This document shows positions 33,678 through 44,535 of a DNA stretch of 64,000 nt, piece after piece. This DNA is from Shinisaurus crocodilurus (lineage: Eukaryota; Chordata; Lepidosauria; Squamata; Shinisauridae). The notes beneath the pieces are model-generated. The model worked only from the letters and a program-made list of their open reading frames with translations. It did no database searches and was not told where the DNA came from. Both the position numbers and the translations under genes were made by a program. The DNA is taken from the NCBI GenBank assembly GCA_021292165.1, contig CM037877.1:219149350-219213349 (forward strand). Direction: 5' to 3'. The stretch's first letter is position 1, and each line of letters opens with the position of its first letter.

Positions 33678-34036
33678 GTGGCCCAGTTTGCACAGTTCAC
33701 ACGATCACAGGGTGGTTAACACGATGGCTTGCTAATCACCCTGTGCGTGCCAGTTGCATGCCGGCTGATTTGCTTAATTACCCTCACCAGGTGTGGCTTT
33801 TCATGTTGTCCGAACCCAGTGAGGGTGACTTGTTGGGGTGAGTAACAAACTACCTAGAACCCATGGCCTGTTGTAGGATTGTGGGGTGGTTTGTTAACCA
33901 CCCCAACAAGCCACCCTTGCCGGATTCGGATGACATGAGAAGCTGCAGTGGTAGGAGCTTGGATCAGCAACATGGTGCCCATGGGATGCTGCAATGCACC
34001 ATGGCTAATAAGGTGAGTGTGTGTGAACCAGGCCAA
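33678..34036. mobile_element. palindromic MITE (gttcacacga family)
   Basis: The left end 'cagttcacacgatcacaggg' and the right end, reversed, 'ggcctggttcacacacactc' are related. The inside has paired 'gggtggttaa…ttaaccacccc' and 'ccgaacccagtgaggg'. The same family contributes to 34655-35340 and 37911-39115. Confidence 0.6.
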
Positions 34037-34654
34037 TGAGTTGAATCCATTGCTGTTGCACTAACCTGGACACCTTGAAGTATTTTAGTCCAGAAATACA
34101 ATGTGTGTGGAGGAAGGGTCCCCTGCATTTATCAGTGGCTGGATGGGCTATTGCTATGGCCCTATGCAGACAGATCCTGCTTGCACCTTGGTTTCCTATC
34201 CAGTTGTTGATATGTGCAGAAAACCCTTCAAAAATGTCTAAAATCCCACTGCTCATTTGTTCAGGCAGGAAAGTGGAGAAGCTGACTGACCTGCTGTGGC
34301 TAGCTAAGTGAAAAGCCACTGGGCCAATTTAGCTCTTTCTTCTGCCTTCTTTGTGCTTTGGAGGAATGGCAAGCATGAGGAGTTCCCTTTCTATTCTGCC
34401 TACCATTTTCTCCCACTGATTATGTTCAATCACCTGCATTTGCCCTCAACTGCCCTTCTTCCCCCACTAGAATCTCCATAGTGTGCAGGTACAGCCCACA
34501 GATTTCCCACTGTGTGTGTGTGGGGGGGCTGTTGTTGAGATGTGGGTCTTTTTAATTTCAAAGCCCAAGATTTTACTGTAACCCTATGCTTTGCTCTCCC
34601 TTGTGCCATTTTTGCACTCATCACATCTGTGCATAGCATGGTGTGTGATACTGG

Positions 34655-35340
34655 TCTGGTTCACACATAATGCTAACCCATGGTTTATTTAACCCATGAT
34701 TTTTGGCCTAATCAGGGTTTGTTTAGAACATAAGAACAGCCATGCTGAATCAGACCAAGGGTCCATCCAGTCCAGCATTCTGTTCACACAGTGGCCAACC
34801 AGCTACCCATGGGATCTCACGAGCAGGACATGAGTACAAAAGCACCTCCCTCCCATGTTCCCCCACAACTGGTGTACATAGGAATACTGCCTCTGATACT
34901 GGAGGTTGTATGTAGCCAATCAGGACTAGTAGCCATTGATAGCCTCCTCCTCCATGAATGGAGGAGAAGTCTAGAAGATGATCAAACTGATTTGTTTTCT
35001 CAATCTCTGGGTTGTTCGTTTCCCTCCTCCTTTGTTTGTTCCCTCCCTGAATCCTAAATACTTTAAAAAACTTTTTAAAAAAACACTCTTGTTTGCTGCC
35101 TCTGTAGCCTGGCAAAACAACCCATGAACAACCCCTGGTTCTGGGTTCACACCCAATGACAACCCATGGTTTAAACAACCCAGACTTCACAAACCAACAA
35201 CAAACCATGGGTTCTCTTTCTGGGTTGTTCACAGTTTACAAACCATTGTTTGCTACTGCGGCCATGTTCACACATCACGACAACCCAGAATTCAGCAACC
35301 CATGCCATGAGTTATTGTTATGTGCAAATCAGACCAATAT
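34655..35340. mobile_element. palindromic MITE with a nested CR1 fragment
   Basis: 'ggtctggttcacacataatg' with 'aacccatggttt' at the left is mirrored at the right by 'gttattgttatgtgcaaatc' followed by 'agacc', with repeated 'aacccatg' motifs inside. A CR1 fragment (34728-34965) interrupts it. The 160-residue antisense frame across it is not a gene. Confidence 0.55.
34728..34965 (-). mobile_element. CR1 LINE fragment (antisense)
   Basis: 'aacataagaacagccatgct', 'ggtccatccagtccagcatt' and 'tagtagccattgatagcctc' are landmark phrases of antisense reptile CR1 3' regions. The sense counterpart of the last phrase is at 55350-55390. Confidence 0.75.
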
Positions 35341-36089
35341 GTTAATTGTCCTAGGGCTAAGGGCAGCTCCATACTTTATACAGCAAACCCAATTGTCTGT
35401 TGGTATTATACTGGTGTTTTCTGTAGAAAGCATGTAAAGCCTAGACAACATATATATGTATTTGAACACCCATGAACCCATATAAGTTGTTTGCCACTTA
35501 TAGTATCCTTAATATTAATAAAGATGTCCAATCTATTGTGGGATGCCAAACATTTTCTAAAATATGCAATTTGGGGCAATCGAGATTATGGATAAGCCTA
35601 AACCAACTTTCCAAAGTGCCCAGGTTTAAACACTGATAACACAGTGTGGGTCCCAGTTATTCCCACTGTGCACTGGATTTAATGCCTACCGATACCTAAT
35701 GAAAAACGCTAGATTATTAATGCCTTCCATTTGGCTTCTATAAGAAAAGGGCATTTCTCACAGCTGTTTATACTTCAGTAGAGGCTCAGGCAACCTTTCC
35801 CTGGGATCCCAAGAGCCTAACTATGGTAACTGCCTTCAGTAAGAAGAATTCAAATCAATGGCATCCTTATTATTATTTTTTTAAAAGTTCACAAACCACG
35901 AGGAAAGCAGATGGGAGTTGAAAAGGAGATTGGAAGCGACAAAGCAAGTCTGAAGATATTTATTTCCACTCAGAATGAATTAATTAGAATATCTGGGGAC
36001 ATCCCAATAAAGTTTGTTACTAAAGCAGAAAAACCCAAAATACTATTTCCTTTCTAGTAAGTATGTAATAATAACAGCTGTATCTAGAA
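35341..36089. other. unique AT-rich sequence, possible conserved element
   Basis: No gene. 35860-36060, with 'attaattagaatatctgggg' and neighbouring AT-rich motifs, has no repeat relatives in the window and looks like conserved non-coding DNA. Alignment is needed. Confidence 0.35.
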
Positions 36090-36178
36090 CAGTGTTCTCC
36101 AACCTTGGCTACGCTGGCTAGGGCATGCTGGGAGTTGTAGGCCAAAAACATCTGGGGACCCAAGGTTGGAGAACACTG
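36090..36178. mobile_element. 89-bp palindromic hAT MITE
   Basis: The arms CAGTGTTCTCCAACCTTGG and, reversed from the right, CAGTGTTCTCCAACCTTGGG are almost perfect inverted repeats, with 'atgctgggagttgtag' inside. Flanks are AT-rich and the target duplication is unclear. Confidence 0.8.
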
Positions 36179-37910
36179 TATTAGAGCAACGTAATTTACT
36201 GCCCAATGTATTCACTTTTGACTAAGCAATTGTTTTCCAGTCCTCATTCATTGTCAAAACAGTCAAATCATTTTTGTAATCCAATTATTTCTATTTTACA
36301 GATGGAGAACTGAGCCCGAGATCTGCCTAAGGACATTTATTTATTTCAACTTCTCAAAGATCCATGATAAGAAACAACACTATCATAAAAGTATTATAAA
36401 AGTGAAATAAAATAACCATTCAGTATAAAATAGTGTGCTATGGAAATATGAATTTGAATCCTGTTTTATATATTAATGTATATGAGTCATCTTGACTGTA
36501 AAATAGCCACCTTGGTTGTACTTGATTGCACCTCAGCTTGTGCAAGATCAAATGTTATATGTTTCTGACTAAAGGCACAATCCTATGCAAGTTTAGACAG
36601 AAAAGGCCTACAATTCCCAGCACACCCCAGCCACCTAAGTTACCGTACTTTTTGTTTTGGGTTGTTACACCAATATTTGACTTTGAACTCTGACCTTTCT
36701 TATAGGGACCTCTCTGTCAACATCCTGTACCCTTGACTGATTTTGCCTTTCAGATGCTTAAGCCAGGCACTTCCTCATCCTGCTCCACCCCATTAAACCA
36801 CATATTAAATGTGGTTCTAGAGACAGACCTTAATCCACCTGGGTTTGTTGTGATGTCACTCTACATCAAGGTCATTTTTTCTTAATAAGGAGGTAGGTTT
36901 TTCTCCTCTGCTACGCAAGGACAAAAGGAATTTTCACTCTAAGCATCGATCTGATAATCCATTGACTCTTGTGGCAAAATTCTATGCATGTTTACTCAGA
37001 AGTAAGATCCACTGTATCCAATGGGGCTTCCTCCCTAATAAGTTTGTTCAGTATGTACATATGCACACTTACCTGAGACTAAGCTCTTCTGAAGCCCCAA
37101 ATTTGCTATGTAAGCAGCTTCATGTTTTATCTGGTGGCATGCATAACCCTGATTCTTAGCTATATTTTATTTCTTAGGTCAGGACCCGAAGCATGGGTTG
37201 GGTTGGTGAGGATTCTCCTTACTGGGACCCAGAGATCCAGGAGGGCTCACCCAGGCCACAACTCCATTACAATGAGGAAAAACGTTGTGTATTGAGAATC
37301 AATTGTAGATTATGCTTAAGGATATTAATGGAAACTTATTTCCCTGTATCTACGTACCTATTTTTCAGATCATGTGAGATCTGCTGGAGCTAATCAGAAG
37401 CAGTTGGAGCAGAACAATCAACATTCTGAACAGTGACTTGCTGGCCCAGTCCTCTTCTCTAGAACACAGAGTTTGTAAGGCTAAAATTAGGACAAGTCAT
37501 TTGAGAGACAGAGAGATTTGTGCTTCTTTGTAACTACCAGCCCAGAGTTCCTTGTACCTAGGCAAGAGATAGAAACAGCCAGTGGGAGAAACAGAGCACC
37601 ATAATTGATCCGATGGACAGTGGGAGCCAGTGTTCCTGGTAGAATTTACAGGCCCAAAATATATGTGAGTAAATGTCTAGTTCACACCCACCCACTATAC
37701 TACCATATCTGGCTATAAATACAAACCAGGCAGTCAGAAATGTAAGGAAGTTAAACGAAGGGAACTACAAGAAGCTAAAGGATACCAATTGATCCTCCAG
37801 TTTTTCAAAACAGACCAATCCTTTCTGCAGTGTGGCTCAGACAATACACTAACAAAGGAAGTAGAGAAGCAAAAACAAGCTGAAAATTACTTCAGTATAG
37901 AGACTATGAC
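36179..37910. other. mostly unique sequence with MITE fragments
   Basis: 36573-36655 is the left half of the TTAA-type palindromic MITE (aggcacaatcctatgcaag). 36975-37075 is a decayed 'ctatgcatgtttactcagaa' MITE. 36300-36335 resembles a MIR/core-SINE start. Nothing else was recognised, and no gene. Confidence 0.45.
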
Positions 37911-39115
37911 CTGGTTCACATGACATGACAAACCATGGTGGATTGTCACCGTGGGTTGTTTCAGGGTAGCTTGTTGTGATGTCTGAACCCGGAGTGGTTT
38001 TTTCATCGTAGGTTGTTTTCCATGAACAAACCACCCTAAGAACTCATGGCTTGTTGTTGGGTTGTTCAAGGAGGCTTGTTTTCAGGGTGGCTTGTCATGA
38101 CGTCTGAACCTAGCAGGGCAACTTCATCATGGGTTGTCGGGAACAGCAAGAAAGACCTCTGGCAAGAGTGGTGAAAACCCCTGCCACTCCTCACGATCTC
38201 ACTAGTGACTCTGCCATTCTCCCTTATCCCTTATCAGCACCCTCCATCCCATTCTCCAAAAAACTGAGACGGACATGTCCTGAATGTGTTCGCAGCCTTT
38301 AAAAAATAAAAATAAAAATTGTCTTGTAGAAGCGCACACATTTGAAAGTCTGTGTCTATGAAATTTGCATACTTTCCCCCTCCACTTTACTGTTCTGTCA
38401 TGAAATGCATGTATCTTTACCAATCCCACTCGCTCCCTGCTCTGCGTTGAAATTTGCGTATCTTTACCTTGAAATTTGTGAATCTTTATCTGTCCCCCTC
38501 ACTCCCTCCTCTGCACTGAAATTTGTGTATCCCCATTACTGCTCTGTAACCCATATGTATATCTGACAGCTAACAACAGAGACCAGTGGACAGAAGCGAC
38601 AAGCATGAAGGGGAAACTGAAAGCTGCTGGCAGCTACAGAAGAAGGAGCTTTTCCACTGGGTGTAATTACTTCAGTAGTATGTGAAGCAGCCTTTAAAAA
38701 AAAAAAAAAAAGTGTTCACTAGCAAGGCAAGCACCAAGGTGGAGGATGAAATTGACAAGGCTATTGACAAGAGGGGCATATTGGTAAATAGTGGACTGGC
38801 CGTCTTGCACCCAAATAAAAAAATTAAAAAGTTTGTGAATGCATTACCGCGTTCAAAAAATTATATGTATTTGGTGATCTGATGCAGGAGGGAGGGGGGA
38901 GTTTCCCTCATGAGCCAGCAGGCCAATTGCAAAAAGGGTGCTGATGTAAGGAATGAGGAAATGAGATTTCCATGGCATACCAGGATCAAGCAGGAAGACT
39001 AAGAAACAACCCATGGCAAGCCGCAGTACATGCAATTGTTTGTCATGAGTGATGTGGGTTATTCAGTGAACCAACCAATGGTGGCTTACCTTCAGGGTGG
39101 CTTAGCGTGACATGT
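37911..39115. mobile_element. ~1.2-kb non-autonomous DNA transposon, composite
   Basis: The left end 'ggttcacatgacatgacaaa' and the right end, reversed, 'gtgagtgcacatgtcacgct' match the gttcacacga family. Paired 'tgggttg' and 'caaccca' motifs line both subterminal regions. The middle (38340-38560) is a degenerate minisatellite with 'tgaaatttg(c/t)gtat' repeated five times, followed by an A-run at 38697-38711. A 66-residue frame at 38682-38882 is lysine-rich and unrecognised. Confidence 0.5.
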
Positions 39116-39394
39116 GCACTCACCCTGTGTCTGTGGCAATTAATGATGAAGAGAAGCTGCCAGATGCATCATGTAACTGTAGTTTAATTCTTTCAAAAGA
39201 CAGTTCGGTAATATCAGCATTAGCATCACCATATTCAGAAGAATGCTCACAAAAAGCAGGAGTAGTGCTATGCTATGTTCCTATCTGATTCATATTTTCA
39301 AAGCCAGGCTTGTGGCCTAAAAACCTAACAGGTCATTAATGATTTTGCAATGAACAAGGCTGGGGGGGGGGGGGGAGCCTTAAGGCAAATTGGT

Positions 39395-39610
39395 CTATTT
39401 ATAAAATGCTTGCAACCATGCTGGTCCATCAGAAAACAAAAACAAAATGTCACTTACCGGTATTAGGACCAACCAAAATGTTACAAAACAGTCAACAGGT
39501 TTTGCAGGATTCTTCTTCAGGCGGGATGTTACATTAAATAAACATCGCGAAAAGGGTGGGGGCATTTGGGGACATGGCAGAAAAGCCCTAATGTGGGCCA
39601 TGATGTAATG
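39395..39610 (-). repeat. interspersed repeat, family uncertain
   Basis: On the minus strand 'cctgaagaagaatcctgcaa', 'gtaacattttggttggtcc' and 'tgatggaccagcatgg' resemble a widespread reptile repeat ending in 'gaccaacacggct'. I cannot assign the class. A G-run precedes it at about 39362-39375. Confidence 0.35.
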
Positions 39611-41151
39611 TCAAGATCGTAGAAAATGTAATTTCAGAATTAAAATAGAAACTTTTCTTTCATGACTCATGGCATTGTATGTATGGGATGGGATTGTGTG
39701 TTTCAAGTTTGTACAGGGCTCCCAAAAATGGTGCTTGGACCCTGTCCTAGATGGGCAGATAAGCTTGCCATTTTCATGTTAGGCCATGTCCAGAAAGTAT
39801 TTTTCAGTGCTATTATCCTTTCTGTGCTCCCTGGTCAGAGCTCACCTGCGCTCACTATAGATAGCTTGCACTGGCTCCATGCTGGCAGCATAGCTGTCAC
39901 ATTGCAACCCAAATAGCCTGCTTCTTTAAAAAAAAAAACACACACCAAAGTTTCGAGGCAGAGGGAATCTTTGCCTCCTCCCTCACCTGCAATAGCAAGC
40001 TGGACTTTGATTTAACCTTATGGCAGGCAGGACAGGAGAGTGGGTCCTGGGACTAGTGGAAAAACCACATTAGCCGGGAGAACTATACACATTCAGAATA
40101 TGCTCTTCAGAATATGCTCCAAAACATCACATCTGATCCCTGAAGGCAGAACCATATGGATGTGCCCTTCAGAGTGGCTGTACAATCGGCTGTACAATAT
40201 ACGAACAATCAGTCAGTGAGAAATGTGTGTCATGGTCACCGCTTTCATGTTGTATAAAGCAAACAGCCTTGTGACCAGACTTTGGTTTGCTATCCATTAT
40301 GGCTGACTGGAGCATGGAAGTTGCTATACAGATATAGTACAGCTTAGCCTCTTCTGTGGGAGCTGGATTAATTGGGTTGGCTAATATACCGGGGCATTTT
40401 CCAGGGAGCTGACACAGCCTAATAATAACAGCTATAGCTTAATTGGGAGCAGAATTAGCATTAATGCCACTTAAAAGGGGTCACATATGGCAGTGACAAG
40501 GTGCTCGAGGAGTATCTCATCAAGTGTTAAATGAGCAGAAAAATTCCAAGATCTTGCCACTTCCTGCAGAGGTTGCCAAATAACATTGGCAAGAAAGAAG
40601 GAAGAGAAATCAAAGCAGGCTTAGATCCATGCCATAAGGTTTCACGTTTTGGCTTTGCAATTATTTTCATTCACTCCATTTCTGTCACTTATGGGTATGA
40701 CAAATGCTCAACATCTTAGAAATTTTGACTCAACCCTTATGGTAGCGGTGCCTCAAGGCTACTATAAGTTGTTTTTTTAAAAAACTATCAATTCAAAAAT
40801 GTTAGCCTATTCCAACCTCTACTAAGCATGAGGAAGCTAGCCAAGAATGCTGGAAAAAGGAATAATAGAAGTGGGTTAGCACATTTACTGCTTTGGGCCA
40901 GTGCCTTTTTTTGGGCACAATAAAGGTTCTTGTTTGCCATGAGCCTCAGCTGCAGGCAAACTTCAGCCTTCGGTGGCCCACACCCAAGTCATGGTTGGCA
41001 GGTCAGAATGTTGCACTGTTAGATCCTTGGCTCATACACAAGCATTTGGGAAAGGAACAGCAGATTCTCATCAGTGAGTATGTCCTAAGCAGCAGAATGA
41101 CTGGGATGCTTTTCCTCTAGGTTCTTTGAAGCCCTGCTTAATATTGTCCTA
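39611..41151. other. unique sequence, possible conserved element
   Basis: No gene recognised. 40280-40520 is free of visible repeats, with several TAATTA/ATTAAT motifs, and could be conserved non-coding DNA. An A-run is at about 39927-39938. Confidence 0.35.
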
Positions 41152-41311
41152 GATCATAGATAGAGTTGGAAGGAACCTACAAGGCTATCGAGTCCAACCC
41201 CCTGCTCAATGCAGGAAACTAGAGGAGGGGTCTCCCATCCAAGTAACAACCAGGCTTGACCCTGCTTAGCTTTCCACACTCAGACAAGCTGAGCCAGCGT
41301 AAGCCACATGC
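41152..41311 (-). mobile_element. 5S-rRNA-derived SINE with CR1 tail (antisense)
   Basis: Reverse-complement copy of the family at 24787. It begins with the CR1 tail (gatcatagatagagttgg, cgagtccaaccccctgctca) and ends with the 5S-like head (gtctcccatccaagtaac, ccctgcttagctttccacac). The head extends to 'aagccacatgcc'. It lies about 65 bp before the CpG-rich islet. Confidence 0.88.
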
Positions 41312-41374
41312 CCTGGAGGCCTTTCCGTTAATGCTCTGGCATTGATGCTGAATGGTGACTCCTAGTGGTGTATT

Positions 41375-41665
41375 TAAGGCTGGGCGTGCCACCCGAGCCC
41401 TATTTTCGCTGCGCTTTCCTACCCGCCTCGTTTTTTCGATCTTCCTACCTCGCTCAACACTTTCGGGCCCGGAAATGGAACCTGCGCAGGCGCAGAACGC
41501 ACCTTTCCGGTCCCGGAAGTGACGCGACGGGACGGATCGGGCAGCGTGTGTGGGTCATCGCGGAGTGGGCGAGCTGCCCCGAAGAAAAGGCAAGGCCTCG
41601 CCGGGGCGTGAGCGGGGCCAAATTCAGCCTCGTTCTGCCCCGGCGAGGATGGAGGGCCAATTCAT
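41375..41665. promoter_or_regulatory. isolated CpG-rich islet with promoter-like motifs
   Basis: About 32 CpG dinucleotides by hand count in roughly 300 bp, against a CpG-poor window. It contains a TATA-like 'gtatttaagg' near 41379, an NRF1-type 'cctgcgcaggcgcag' (41481-41495), an ETS-type 'cccggaagtgacg' (41512-41524), and a perfect 12-bp inverted repeat, cctcgccggggc (41596-41607) and gccccggcgagg (41637-41648). A 123-residue open frame overlaps it on the plus strand but has no recognised domain. It could be a promoter for an unseen transcript, a retroposed 5' end, or the GC-rich part of a mobile element. Confidence 0.45.
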
Positions 41666-41681
41666 GTAATGTACAGCAGGG

Positions 41682-41855
41682 GTGGGCAGAAAGTAGAACT
41701 GGATCTACTGGTAGATCCTTGAGTGATTTGCAGTAGATCGACAAGGATTTCTGATTCCCACTTGTCTAACAAAGCAACAACAGAATGACTCTCCCCGTCC
41801 CCCTGCAATTGTACTACAGGAATGAAAAAAAACTTTGAGTGAACCAGGAGTGAAT
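41682..41855. mobile_element. possible hAT-like MITE
   Basis: Starts CAGGGGTGGGCAGAAAGTAG, with internal 'ggatctactggtagatcctt' self-complementarity. The right end is not recognised and is placed only by the start of L2 sequence at 41860. Confidence 0.4.
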
Positions 41856-41859
41856 TTTT

Positions 41860-42238
41860 GTGTGGAAAGACTGTGAGGCTACTAACAGGGGCCTCTTTTC
41901 AGCAGTGTATTACACCTCTACTAAAAGCTGTAACCTCTGGCTGCCAATAAGCTACCAGGCTAAGTTTAAGGTTCTGATATTAATAAGTAAAGCCCTAAAC
42001 AACTTGGGACCAGGTTACCTTAGGGATCCTTATGTCCCTGCCCAGCCTTTATAGTTCTCAGCAGGAGAATTTCTGACAGGTTCATCTCAGGAGTACCTGT
42101 AACAGAGTGTTTAGTGTTGCAGCTCCCACCTTCTGAAACGCACTTCCCAGTGGCATTAGACAGGCATCTTCTTTCAACATCTGCTCAAGACCCACCTCTT
42201 CATGCAGGCTTTCCCTGAGAAAGTATGGTTATAGTCAA
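41860..42238 (+). mobile_element. L2 LINE C-terminal fragment, host of the RTE-like LINE
   Basis: Decayed sense L2: 'YTSTKSCNLWLPISYQAKFK' followed by 'VLILISKALNNLGPGYLRD' matches the LHWLPV…FK-L…KAL-GL-P-YL-D pattern, and later 'LLKTHLFMQAF'-like text precedes 'ccctgagaaag'. It stops at 42238 where the RTE-like LINE begins, and resumes at 44500-44535 (T-rich UTR). The octamer-plus-one tatagtcaa flanks the break. Confidence 0.78.
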
Positions 42239-43519
42239 AAGGAAAGCCTTCCAAATATGGCGAAATGATACTAAATGTGCTGCCAAGAAAAAAATCTACG
42301 CCAGTGCAAAGGCTGAGGTCCAAAGAAGAACAAGAGAACTTAAGAACGCTTGGTGGAAAAAGAAAGCTCAAGAAATTCAACAACTTGCAGAATTTCATAA
42401 TGCACGGGGCTTTTTTAAGGCCACAAAAGCCATTTATGGACCAAAAACCTATGGTACAAACCCTTTACAATCAAAGATGGCACCAAACTCTTAAAAGACA
42501 AAGAGTCTATTGCATTGCGTTGTAAAGAGCATTATTATGACCTTTTAAATCGTAAATCTAAGGTGGATAATGAGATTTTTTCGCAAATCCCGCAAAAACA
42601 AATTAGAGATGAACTTGCAATACTCCCCACTTTGGATGAAGTTATAAAAGCGATTAATCAAATGAAGAATAACAAAGCTAGTGGACCAGATGGGATTCCT
42701 GCTGAAATCTTTAAAGAAGGCCCCCCTGAACTTGTACGGCATCTTCATAAACTCATCGAAAAATCTGGATAAGAGAAGAGATCCCAGAAGACTTCAGGGA
42801 TATAATTATCACCCTCTTTAAGAAGGGTGATAGAACAGACTGTGGTAACTATCGGGGCATTTCCCTCTTAGCTACCGCTGGTAAAATATTTGCTTGGATT
42901 CTCGCAAACCGTCTTCTATCTATTTCAGAAGAGATCCTCCCTGAATCTCAATATGGTTTCCGCCCCTCTAGAGGGACAGTAGACATGATTTTTACTGCAC
43001 GTCAGCTCCAAGAAAAATGCTGGGAGCAAAATCAACCCCTTTATATGGCATTTATTGATTTGGCTAAGGGCTTTGACTGTAGACCCAACGGCTCTCTGGA
43101 CTATCCTTATGAAAATTGGATGCCCCAATAAATTTGTGAATATCTTGCGACTTCTCCACGACAACATGACGGCAATGGTTTTGGACAACAACGGCTCTTA
43201 TGGTGCTCCATTTAAAGTGGGATCAGGTGTTAAACAGGGATGTGTTATCGGCCCAACATTATTTGCTATTTTCATCGCCATGATTTTACATCTTGTCGAG
43301 GGGAAACTTCCCACTGGTGTGGGAATTATATATCGAACAGATGGAAAGCTTTTTAATCTCAGCAGGCTGGAAGCAAAAAGTAAGGTAATTACAACCTCCG
43401 TTGTGGAACTTCAGTATGCTGATGATAATGTGGTCTCCGCACATTCAGAGGATGATCTCCAAACTATCCTAAATGCTTTTGCAGAAGCATACAAAATATT
43501 GGTCTCTCACTTAACATAA
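42239..43519 (+). pseudogene. LINE reverse transcriptase, broken by frameshifts
   Basis: Reading across frames I see NNKASGPDGIPAE near 42668 (RT region 1), a 'NYRGISLLATAGK' segment near 42846, 'FRPSRGTVDMIF' near 42957, and FIDLAKGFD near 43051 (motif A, with DLAKG where DLTKA is usual). VKQGCVIGPTLFA follows near 43227 (motif B), and YADD at 43415-43426 (motif C, the two catalytic aspartates). Breaks lie near 42470, 42755, 43075 and 43510. The apurinic endonuclease domain is absent because of 5' truncation. Antisense frames over this region are shadows. Confidence 0.85.
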
Positions 43520-43726
43520 AAAAAGCCAAAGTGCTTCATCAGCAAGTGTTTCATCAGCAAGTGCAAGTTAACCCTTTGGTGATGCCATCTATCCAGCTTG
43601 GTGGGGCAATACTGGAAAATGTCGATCATTTTCTCTATCTTGGCAGCTATCTCTCTGTTACAGCCAACATTGACACTGAAATCCAGCATTGTTTGAGCTC
43701 CGTCCACAAGTGCCGCATTTTCTCGA

Positions 43727-44414
43727 ATGAAACATAGAGTGTTCGAGGATCGGGATATTTGTAAGAAGACCAAAACACTGGTTTATGAAGCCATTGTATT
43801 ACCAACTTTATTTTATGCCTGCGAAACATGGACTATCTATAAACGTCACTTCCACCTCCTTGAAAGATTTCATCAACGTTGCCTCTGGAAAATCCTGCGA
43901 ATTACTTGGGAAGATAGGCGAACAAATGTCAGTGTACTGGAAGAAGCAAAGACTACTAGTGTTGAAAAAATGATCCTTCAACGCCAACTTCAATGGACCG
44001 GTCATGTTGTTCGAATGCCTGACTGCCATCTCCCAAAGCAGTTACTTTATTCCCAACTCAAGGATGGAAAGCGGAATATCGGTGGTCATAAGAGGTTTAA
44101 AGATGTTCTTAAGGCTAATCTAAAAAAAATGCAATATAAACATTGAAAACTGGGAAGCTCTGGCCCATGAACGATCTAACTGGAGGTTGGCCTTTCACAA
44201 AGGTTCTATGGACTTTGAAGAAGCCCGAGTGCAAGGTGAAAGAGAGAAACGTGCTAAGCGAAAAGCACGTCAAACGAATTCTTTACAGGACCATCTTCCA
44301 TCTGGTAACCTGTGTGCTCACTGTGGAAAGCTGTGTGGATCTAGAATTGGCCTCCACAGTCACTTACGGACCCGTCGCTACACAATATTTTTCTTTAGAA
44401 TTTCCTCCTTTTAA
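43727..44414 (+). pseudogene. LINE ORF C-terminus with C2H2 zinc finger
   Basis: This holds the post-RT region: YEAIVLPTLFYACETWTIY, LRITWEDRRTNVSVLEEAKT, LQWTGHVVRM and a basic linker. It ends with CAHCGKLCGSRIGLHSHLRT (C-x2-C-x12-H-x3-H finger). One extra A in the A-run near 44130 shifts the frame relative to copy 1, so the finger lies in the next frame (44187-44414). Sequence is otherwise nearly identical to copy 1, implying a fairly recent common source. Confidence 0.83.
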
Positions 44415-44499
44415 AATTTTCTTTTTGTAATTTTTTATCCTGGAAGACAATCTTACTCGGTCACGAGTGATCGCCTACAGTACAGTACTGTATAGTCAA

Positions 44500-44535
44500 C
44501 CAGTGATTATTTTAATGTGCTTTTATTGTCACATT
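44500..44535 (+). mobile_element. L2 3' UTR continuation
   Basis: 'gattattttaatgtgctttt' and the following T-rich text resume the L2 fragment that was split at 42238. This follows from the matched 9-bp duplication rather than from strong sequence identity. Confidence 0.55.

Larger units (their letters stand above)
42239..44490 (+). mobile_element. RTE-like LINE, copy 2 (2.25 kb)
   Basis: A 5'-truncated non-LTR retrotransposon bounded by a perfect 9-bp target duplication, tatagtcaa, at 42230-42238 and 44491-44499. It encodes the stretch downstream of the endonuclease, the full reverse-transcriptase core and a C-terminal zinc finger, followed by a short 3' UTR 'ggtcacgagtgatcgcc' and a 'tacagtacagtactg' tail. 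Copy 1 (32627-33325) has a (TGA)n tail in the same place. Several frameshifts and stops make it inactive. Clade assignment as RTE-like is from motif order and tail style, not a tree. Confidence 0.88.

Noticed and set aside
34750..35232. 160-residue minus-strand open frame
   Set aside because: It spans a CR1 fragment and a palindromic MITE. There is no domain and the composition follows the repeats.
41365..41736. 123-residue open frame over the CpG islet as a gene
   Set aside because: Long frames are expected in GC-rich DNA. It has no domain and the arginine-rich composition simply follows the CpG content; it also runs into a MITE.
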